Shown piece by piece: positions 8,695-13,362 of a stretch of 13,362 nucleotides of DNA. The position numbers were made by a program, and so were the translations under genes. The DNA comes from CAYRLZ01 sp964425275 (lineage in GTDB: Bacteria > Hydrothermota > Tepidihabitantia > Tepidihabitantales > JBDRVQ01): assembly GCA_964425275.1 (NCBI GenBank), contig CAYRLZ010000042.1:1-13362 (forward strand). Reading direction: 5' to 3'. Every line of letters starts with the position of its first letter. Within the stretch, counting starts at the first letter, position 1. The notes beneath the pieces are model-generated. The model was given only the letters and a program-made list of their open reading frames with translations, made no database searches and had not been told where the DNA came from.

Positions 8695-8716
8695 TCTTAT
8701 CCCGCTGCGGTTTAGA

Positions 8717-9094
8717 TTAAAACTCCTTTTCTTCCTTTAATCCCCTCCTTTCTCTATTCCATTCACAGTCTTTTATCGGGCAAGTTAAGTCTTCAAATCC
8801 CAAAGGTGGTTGAGGATGTTCGGCAGTTGAATTATTCCTTTTATATTTATGCCAGAGTTGACAGTGAAGGTAAAATGCCTCTTTTGGCGTTTGGGTATAT
8901 TGGAACCAGAAATAGGCGTATAACGAATCAAGACCTCTTGGTCTCGTGCAGGTTTTTTTAATCATCTCCTTTAAGTCATCATCCGACCGACCAATCTCTA
9001 AAATCGTCTCGCCATCATTAGAGCACAAAAAGACCCCCGGGGCCTTTTCGGAAAGATAATGCTCAAGCCATTCGCTGCGAAACGGTCCTTTCAT
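8717..9094 (-). CDS. Small GIY-YIG-like protein with C-terminal cysteine pair
   Basis: A 125-residue soluble protein. The N-terminal part resembles a degenerate GIY-YIG fold: GVF at 20-22 in place of GIY, EIG at 33-35 in place of YIG, then R36 (GRSDDDL), and E72 in TPKEAF at the place of the usual helix glutamate. Both signature tyrosines are replaced (F22, and E33-I34), so nuclease activity is doubtful. The C-terminal GFEDLTCPIKDCEW carries C105 and C110, possibly half of a metal site. Family assignment is from pattern memory and is moderate. GGAGG six bases before the ATG at 9094 makes the start secure. It sits between the EF-G gene and the DUF2723 gene on the same strand. Nothing in the neighbourhood points to a specific role. 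Confidence 0.7.
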   Translation of the reverse strand: MKGPFRSEWLEHYLSEKAPGVFLCSNDGETILEIGRSDDDLKEMIKKTCTRPRGLDSLYAYFWFQYTQTPKEAFYLHCQLWHKYKRNNSTAEHPQPPLGFEDLTCPIKDCEWNRERRGLKEEKEF

Positions 9095-9168
9095 ATTTTC
9101 CCTCCAAAGAATTTTGGTAAGGTAATTTTCTTTTCTTAATCATTATCCGACATTCCTTCCCAATTTTT

Positions 9169-9190
9169 AAGAGAACAATTCCGTTCTCTT
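9169..9190. promoter_or_regulatory. 8-bp dyad upstream of the GIY-YIG-like gene
   Basis: AAGAGAAC (9169-9176) and GTTCTCTT (9183-9190) are perfect inverted repeats with a 6-base spacer. The site lies between the EF-G terminator region and the GIY-YIG-like start. It could be a repressor-type operator or a second, weak hairpin behind EF-G, since on the minus strand it is followed by TAAAAATT rather than a clean T-run. Confidence 0.35.
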
Positions 9191-9220
9191 TCTTCTACCT
9201 AATATTTTAGCATAATTCCT

Positions 9221-9247
9221 AAAAAAATCAATAGCGCACTGGCGCCA
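9221..9247 (-). terminator. Possible intrinsic terminator of the EF-G gene
   Basis: Read on the minus strand, TGGCGC and GCGCTA pair into a 6-bp stem (one G-U) around the loop CAGT, followed by TTGA and then seven T. It begins 33 bases after the EF-G stop. The stem is short but GC-rich and the T-run is good, so termination is plausible. Confidence 0.45.
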
Positions 9248-9251
9248 AAAA

Positions 9252-9272
9252 CGTAGAGCGTATAGCGTTTCT
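9252..9272 (+). repeat. Heptanucleotide repeat, three units, downstream of EF-G
   Basis: CGTAGAG, CGTATAG and CGTTTCT follow one another in exact 7-base register. The first unit is identical to the second unit of the array at 11574-11608 on the other side of the EF-G gene. Confidence 0.5.
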
Positions 9273-9279
9273 TATCACC

Positions 9280-11334
9280 CTAAGAAGAGAGATGGGGGAA
9301 AAGCCGCTTCTTTTCTTCATCCGGGATTAATTCGTATCTTAAAAATTGCAGTGAATAAGTCCCCCGACCGGAGGTTAAGGAACGGATTGCCGTAGCATAC
9401 CCGAAGGTCTCGGAAAGGGGGACCTCACCCAAAAGCATCTTATAGCCCTTCAACTGCTCAATATTCCAAACCTTTCCCCGCCGCGCCGCGAGGTCAGAAA
9501 TCACCTGACCAACATATTCATCAGGCAGGATAATCTCAATACTCATTATCGGTTCTAAAAGGGTCGGGCTTCCTTTTAGGAATGCGTCGTGAAAGGCAAC
9601 CTGAGAAGCGATGGCAAAGGCTAATTCCGAAGAGAGCTTTGGGTCAAAGGTGCCGCCGATTAATTTCACTAATATATTAGATATGGGATACCCGGCAAAA
9701 ATTCCCGAGGTGCAGGAATCTAAGATTCCTCTTTCAACCGCTGGACGAAAAGTGGTTGGTATACCTTCTGTCTCAAAGATAATATTTATCCCAGAATGAG
9801 CGGGTTCTAATTGGAGAGAGACCTCAGCAAAATGGATCCTTTCTTCAATCGGACGGAGAAATTTTCCAGCGGCCGTGCTTTTCTTAGTGATTGTCTCCCG
9901 ATAGGCAACCTGCGGTTTCCCCTTTCGGAGATTAATACCGTAGTTTCGGGAAAGCCGCTCAATAATTATATCCAGATGTAGCTCACCCATTCCGGAGATG
10001 AGCGTCTGTCCGGTCTCTGGGTCTTCCTTTACCCGAAAGGTTGGGTCTTCTAATGAAAGATACCTCAAAGAAGATTTTAGTTTTGCCTCTTCGGTTTTGG
10101 TCTTTGGTTCAATCGCTAAAAATACAACTGGTTCCGGGAATTCCATTGGCTCAAAGGTAATCGGATGCTCAGGGTCACAAATTGCATAACCGGTTTTTAC
10201 CTCCTTCAAGCCAACAATCACCCCAATCTCACCCGCCGATAAAAGACTAACTTCTTCCTGGCGATTGGCATGCATCAAAAGGAGCCGCGTTGCCCGCGCC
10301 CAAGTATTCCCTGGAACCAAGAGGAAAGTGGTATTCGCCCTTAATTGCCCGGAATAAATACGCACATAAGACATAAGCCCCCGATGCGGGTCATACATAA
10401 TCTTAAAGACCAGACCAGAAAGTGGCGCTGAAGGAGAAGGGGCGCGCGTCTCTGGTTTTTTGGTCTTCGGGTTAATCCCCTTTACCGGAGGCAAATCTAA
10501 AGGAGAAGGTAAATAATCACAAATGGCATCTAACAGGGGTTGAATCCCCTTATATTTCAAGGCACTGCCACAAAGCACCGGAAAGACCTTTAACTCCCTG
10601 GTGGCTTTCCTTAAAGCCTGTTTTATATCCTCCAATTTGATGGTCTCACTGCTGACGAATTTCCCTAAGAGTTCCTCATCGTTCTCACATAATACACTAA
10701 GAATCTCCTCTCTCAAAACCTTCACCTTGCTTTTTAATTCCGCAGGGATTGGGATTACCTCATACTCTCTTCCCAGGGTATCTTCGCGCCAGATATAACC
10801 CTTCTCTTCTATTAGGTCACAAACCCCGATGAATTTTTCCTCACTACCGATTGGGATTTGAATTGGGATGGGCTTTTGGGAGAATTTCTCTTCCATCATC
10901 TTCAATACCCGGAAGAAGTCTGAACCCAGGCGGTCAAGTTTATTGACGAAGGCCAGTCGTGGGACACCGTATTTATCGGCTTGGCGCCAGACCGTCTCTG
11001 ACTGCACCTCTACTCCACCAACACCACAAAAGACAATAATCACACCATCCAACACCTTCATACACCGCTCAACCTCAATTGTGAAGTCAACATGACCCGG
11101 GGTATCAATTATATTTATCCGGTGGTTCTTCCAGAAGGTAGTGGTTGTGGCCGCGGTTATAGTAATTCCCCTCTCCTTTTCCTGTTCCATCCAATCCATC
11201 GTTGCCGTTCCTTCGTCAACCTCGCCCATCTTATAAATCTTACCGGTATAATAGAGGACCCTTTCCGTGGTGGTCGTCTTACCGGCATCAATATGCGCGG
11301 CAAATCCGATATTCCTTATCTTATCCAGGTCCAT
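9280..11334 (-). CDS. fusA: Elongation factor G, probable EF-G2-type paralogue
   Basis: A 684-residue translational GTPase from the ATG at 11334. GTPase motifs are intact: P-loop AHIDAGKT (13-20), switch I ERGITIT, switch II DTPGH (77-81) and NKLD (131-134). Domains II-V follow, including GQTLISGMGELHLDI and the C-terminal GEVPLSETFGYAT. Domain IV is unusual. The GGRGQYGHV block of ordinary EF-G is replaced by a stretch reading RPIEERIHFAEV (about 494-505), and the tip position matching E. coli H583 is D564 (GGTFDPKLSS). Similar loss is known in mitochondrial EF-G2 and related bacterial EF-G2 proteins that recycle ribosomes. There is no rpsL, rpsG or tuf next to it, which also suggests a second copy. 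A longer ORF begins at a TTG at 11394, but the ATG with AAGG upstream gives the standard N-terminus (MDLDKIRNIGFAAHID). Confidence 0.95.
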   Translation of the reverse strand: MDLDKIRNIGFAAHIDAGKTTTTERVLYYTGKIYKMGEVDEGTATMDWMEQEKERGITITAATTTTFWKNHRINIIDTPGHVDFTIEVERCMKVLDGVIIVFCGVGGVEVQSETVWRQADKYGVPRLAFVNKLDRLGSDFFRVLKMMEEKFSQKPIPIQIPIGSEEKFIGVCDLIEEKGYIWREDTLGREYEVIPIPAELKSKVKVLREEILSVLCENDEELLGKFVSSETIKLEDIKQALRKATRELKVFPVLCGSALKYKGIQPLLDAICDYLPSPLDLPPVKGINPKTKKPETRAPSPSAPLSGLVFKIMYDPHRGLMSYVRIYSGQLRANTTFLLVPGNTWARATRLLLMHANRQEEVSLLSAGEIGVIVGLKEVKTGYAICDPEHPITFEPMEFPEPVVFLAIEPKTKTEEAKLKSSLRYLSLEDPTFRVKEDPETGQTLISGMGELHLDIIIERLSRNYGINLRKGKPQVAYRETITKKSTAAGKFLRPIEERIHFAEVSLQLEPAHSGINIIFETEGIPTTFRPAVERGILDSCTSGIFAGYPISNILVKLIGGTFDPKLSSELAFAIASQVAFHDAFLKGSPTLLEPIMSIEIILPDEYVGQVISDLAARRGKVWNIEQLKGYKMLLGEVPLSETFGYATAIRSLTSGRGTYSLQFLRYELIPDEEKKRLFPHLSS

Positions 11335-11344
11335 AATACCTTGA

Positions 11345-11372
11345 AATATACCCAAAAAATTAGAAAATTCAA
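11345..11372 (-). promoter_or_regulatory. Candidate promoter of the EF-G gene
   Basis: On the minus strand, TTGAAT (11372-11367) and TATATT (11350-11345) are 16 bases apart, like the pair at 50-77. Only ten bases separate the -10-like box from the ATG at 11334, so the 5' leader would be about 3-4 bases. The AAGG that looks like a ribosome binding site would then lie outside the message, so either the promoter or the site is chance. Confidence 0.35.
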
Positions 11373-11490
11373 CTCGGTCTATCTTTATGCCCAAATGGTA
11401 TTTCCTCTCTTTTTGAAATTAAAATTCTGTGAAACACTTTGAACCGATTTTTACTCTATATTTAGATATGGGAAAAAGGCCAATTTTATT

Positions 11491-11519
11491 AAGTATAGTT
11501 AAATCAATAACTTATACTT
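11491..11519. promoter_or_regulatory. AT-rich 11-bp inverted repeat
   Basis: AAGTATAGTTA (11491-11501) and TAAC-T-TATACTT (11508-11519) pair fully except for one bulged T at 11512, leaving a 6-base loop. A further TATACTT copy lies at 11529-11535, directly before a GGGAGG ribosome binding site. Operator or hairpin function is possible, but no gene follows. Confidence 0.35.
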
Positions 11520-11536
11520 TTAGCAATTTATACTTG

Positions 11537-11564
11537 GGAGGTAAAAATGAGAGGATTAGATTAA
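11537..11564 (+). other. Five-codon ORF behind a strong ribosome binding site
   Basis: GGGAGG is followed by TAAAA and then an ATG at 11547, ideal Shine-Dalgarno geometry. The reading frame closes after only five codons (MRGLD, stop at 11562-11564). It could be a leader peptide, the surviving 5' end of a deleted or overwritten gene, or chance. The heptad repeat begins 9 bases later. Confidence 0.35.
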
Positions 11565-11573
11565 CCCCTAATC

Positions 11574-11608
11574 CGTAAAGCGTAGAGCGTGAAACGTTAA
11601 ACGTATTT
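11574..11608 (+). repeat. Heptanucleotide repeat, five units, upstream of EF-G
   Basis: CGTAAAG, CGTAGAG, CGTGAAA, CGTTAAA and CGTATTT run in exact 7-base register. CGT is invariant and the last four bases vary. It belongs with the three-unit array at 9252-9272. It lies in the non-coding region between EF-G and the IS element, just before the 12-bp array. Confidence 0.6.
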
Positions 11609-11653
11609 ACCAATTCGCACCGGAGGGGATTTTTCAAGTTGTCGGGGGGAGTG

Positions 11654-11905
11654 CTACAGGGGGTGCTATTCGGGATGGTATTAAATGCCCTATTCTATGT
11701 TCTATTCTCGGTTCTAAACCCTCGCCTATTCGGTATTCTATTCTCTTGCCTATTGGGAACCCTATTCTCTATCCTATTGAGGGTTCTATTCTCTTATCTA
11801 TTGGGGATTCTATTCTCCGTCCTATTCGGGATGCTATTCGGGATGGTATTTTCTTCCCTATAAAGAGCCCTATTCTAAATGCTATTATTGGCTCTATTCC
11901 AAATA
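11654..11905 (+). repeat. 252-bp array of 21 units with exact 12-bp period (CTATTC core)
   Basis: Twenty-one consecutive 12-base units keep perfect register. Most begin CTATT and carry a variable 6-7-base remainder. Two adjacent copies (11822-11845) are identical: CTATTCGGGATG. From 11738 to 11833 the units alternate between CTATTCTC-type and CTATTGGG/GAG/CGGG-type, giving a 24-base higher period. Because 12 is a multiple of 3 and the unit lacks stops, long ORFs appear in several frames (for example 11639-11863, with LFSV/LFGM tetrapeptides), but none has a good ribosome binding site or familiar domain. I read it as a diverged minisatellite-like or structured non-coding element. A low-complexity peptide gene is the alternative. 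It ends 15 bases before the left end of the IS element. Confidence 0.85.
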
Positions 11906-11920
11906 GTAGCGAAGGTAATA

Positions 11921-11951
11921 GAGATATAATCAAATTATGTGGAAAATTGAA
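11921..11951 (+). repeat. IS256-type left terminal inverted repeat
   Basis: It matches the reverse complement of 13330-13360 at 25 of 31 positions. This includes a 14-base exact run (11938-11951, TGTGGAAAATTGAA) at the inner end and GAGAT at the outer end. Confidence 0.85.
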
Positions 11952-11953
11952 AA

Positions 11954-12008
11954 ACCGGGTTTTTATGATATAATAAAAAACCGGTGCCAAACTAAAACCG
12001 GCACCGGT
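11954..12008 (+). promoter_or_regulatory. Two mutually exclusive hairpins before the transposase ribosome binding site
   Basis: Hairpin A pairs 11954-11966 with 11973-11985 (13 bp, one mismatch, 6-base loop). Hairpin B pairs ACCGGTGCC (11980-11988) with GGCACCGGT (12000-12008), 9 bp perfect with an 11-base loop. Both use ACCGGT at 11980-11985, so only one can form at a time. ACCGG occurs four times here (from 11954, 11980, 11997 and 12003). B ends directly against the AAAGGAG ribosome binding site and could hinder ribosome loading. That would dampen transposase made from read-through transcripts, as known for some other IS elements. Confidence 0.5.
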
Positions 12009-12022
12009 AAAGGAGTAATATT

Positions 12023-13254
12023 ATGACAACATATATTAAACTTCAAAAAAATCAAGGGCCAAAGTAGCCCGCCAAGAACAAAAGAGAAGGCGAAGGTTTA
12101 TACGAAAATTTAAGGTTTGCCTCGGAAACCTCCTTAAAGAATTAGCTCTTAAGGGGGCAAAGGAATCAATCGAGTACAGCTTGGAATTAGAACGGGACGA
12201 ATTTTTAGCCCGAGATAGTCACGAATGGGTTTCAAAAGAGGAATTCCGGGGCTACCGGAATGGTTATAGTCAAAGGACAATCGGCTTAGGCGACGGGCAA
12301 ATGAGTTTAAATATGCCCAGGGTGAGCAATGGTCAGGAGCCATTTGAGTCAAAGATTCTACCGCTTTATTTAGGCACCAGTCCCAGTGTTCTTGATACCT
12401 TACCCCAGTTGTATCTATATGGGCTTTCCTCTGGGGACTTCCGCGAGGTATTAATGGTGTTGCTTGGGGATAAAGGGGTTTTAAGCCCTTGTTCGGTATT
12501 TCGCTTACAGAAACATTGGAACGAGGAGTATTTGAGTTTTCATCAGCAGAATTTAGATTCTCATTATGCCTACATCTTTTGCGATGGTGTTTATATTCGG
12601 GTTGGCGGAGGCGGTGAGAATCTGGCATTACTGGTGGTGTTTGGGGTAGATGGAGAGGGTAATAAGCGGTTATTAGCGATAATACCGGGTTATCGGGAGA
12701 GTTATGAGAACTGGTTAGATGTTTTTCGGAATTTAAGGGAGCGTGGGGTGGCAGGAATAGGGCTGGTGGTAGCGGATGGTATTTTTGGGTTATGGCGGGC
12801 GGCAAGGGAGGTATTTCCATCCGCTGGGCATCAGAGAGATTGGGTGCATAAGATAGGGAATGTTTTGAGTAAATTACCCCGACGGGATAAGAGGCTACAG
12901 AAACGTGCTCACCAGGATTTATTGAAGATATACAATGCCTCAACGCGTGCGGAGGCAAACGAGGGCTTTCGGCAATTTCCCAAGAAGTATCAGGGGTATC
13001 CAACGGCGGTTGATTGTCTATTAAAAGACCAGGAATTACTGACCACCTATTTTAACTTTCCGAGGGAGCATTGGCGACATATTAAGACGACCAATCCGAT
13101 AGAGTCACCCTGTGCTCCGATTAAGGCGAGGTTAAGGAAGGCGAAGCGGTTAATAAGTGAGAGGTCAGCCTTAGGGCTGGTTTTTCAGTTAATGCTTAAG
13201 CGGCAGGCGAGTTGGCAAAGGAATAGAGTATCCGGAGTGAGTGCTTCGCAGTGA
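12023..13254 (+). CDS. IS256-family transposase, interrupted by or requiring a -1 frameshift
   Basis: A DDE transposase that cuts and joins the element's inverted repeats. AAAGGAG seven bases before the ATG at 12023 marks the start, but that frame closes at 12065 after 14 codons. The body of the protein is in the -1 frame, open from 12040. Shifting at the A7 run (12045-12051) gives a continuous protein of about 410 residues, the normal IS256-family length, whose N-terminus is basic (KRRRRFIRKFK). Without a shift the first usable start is the TTG at 12181, which gives 357 residues and no good ribosome binding site. Numbered from that TTG, the catalytic residues are D135 (FCDGVY), D199 (VVADG) and E308 (TTNPIES), with the family's C/DxxH motif as D220-H223 (QRDWVH). 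All motifs are intact, so the only defect is the frame change. Confidence 0.88.
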
Positions 13255-13329
13255 GCAGGTGGGGTGATAGCCGGCAAGAGGTATCAGGATGGGATGGAGG
13301 TAAGATGATAGAGAGAAGAATAAGAGGCA

Positions 13330-13360
13330 TTCAATTTTCCACAAACATTGACAAGATCTC
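13330..13360 (-). repeat. IS256-type right terminal inverted repeat
   Basis: The reverse complement matches 11921-11951 at 25 of 31 positions. It lies 75 bases after the transposase stop; the intervening 13255-13329 is purine-rich and has no visible gene. Confidence 0.85.
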
Positions 13361-13362
13361 AA

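Larger units (their letters stand above)
11921..13360 (+). mobile_element. IS256-family insertion sequence, about 1.44 kb
   Basis: The element consists of imperfect 31-bp terminal inverted repeats, a short structured leader, one transposase gene and a 75-base non-coding right flank. The length and layout fit IS256-type (mutator-like) elements. The exact outer ends could differ by a few bases, and a target-site duplication cannot be tested because the window ends two bases after the right repeat. Confidence 0.85.

Noticed and set aside
11335..11394. 20-residue N-terminal extension of EF-G from a TTG
   Set aside because: The extension lies outside the conserved EF-G start, and the candidate promoter overlaps it. 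The ATG at 11334 gives the standard N-terminus.
11639..11863. 74-codon hydrophobic frame in the 12-bp array
   Set aside because: The open frame is a by-product of a stop-free 12-base unit. It starts at a TTG without a ribosome binding site, and other frames over the same array are equally open.
11654..11905. CRISPR array
   Set aside because: The period is only 12 bp, there are no repeat and spacer blocks of 25-40 bp, and no cas genes are nearby.
11335..11920. tRNA, rRNA or riboswitch in the long non-coding stretch
   Set aside because: I saw no cloverleaf arms, TTCGA-type loop or known aptamer core; only the listed repeats and dyads stand out.
12149..13003. 284-codon open frame on the minus strand opposite the transposase
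   Set aside because: It is fully antisense to a gene with intact DDE motifs, is rich in Pro, His and Ser with no domain pattern, and has no good ribosome binding site. It is a shadow frame.

Overview
The window looks like a bacterial contig of moderate GC with an outer membrane. It carries a TonB-dependent receptor with an N-terminal carboxypeptidase-like regulatory domain, a partner lipoprotein, a DUF2723 membrane protein and a GatCAB amidotransferase. This mix fits the FCB group or an uncultured relative such as candidate phylum WOR-3. That placement is inferred from gene content and style, not from a marker phylogeny.

Positions 83-6912 (+ strand) form one tightly packed six-gene unit: HD-domain protein, gatC, gatA, gatB, TonB-dependent receptor, lipoprotein. 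Neighbours overlap by 4 bases or are separated by 3-8 bases. A promoter-like pair at 50-77 sits so close to the first ATG that the first message may be leaderless. GatCAB converts misacylated Glu-tRNA(Gln) and/or Asp-tRNA(Asn) to the correct amide. The receptor and lipoprotein belong to the cell envelope and have no obvious link to tRNA amidation.

Positions 6902-11334 (- strand) hold an elongation factor G, a small degenerate GIY-YIG-like protein and a DUF2723 (GT-C type) membrane protein, converging on the first unit with an 11-base overlap. The EF-G keeps its GTPase motifs but has a divergent domain IV tip and no str-operon neighbours. It may be an EF-G2-type paralogue, perhaps acting in ribosome recycling.

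Positions 11335-11920 are non-coding and rich in structure: a candidate fusA promoter, an 11-bp inverted repeat, a five-codon ORF behind a strong ribosome binding site, a heptanucleotide repeat of five units, and a 252-bp array of 21 units with an exact 12-bp period. A related heptad repeat lies on the other side of fusA.

Positions 11921-13360 are an essentially complete IS256-family insertion sequence, with 31-bp imperfect terminal inverted repeats (25/31 identical). Its transposase has a good ribosome binding site and ATG, but the body of the gene is in the -1 frame. The frames meet at a run of seven A, so this is either programmed frameshifting, an inactivating indel or a homopolymer error. 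Two mutually exclusive hairpins lie between the left end and the ribosome binding site. The window stops two bases past the right inverted repeat, as expected if the assembly broke at a repeated IS copy.
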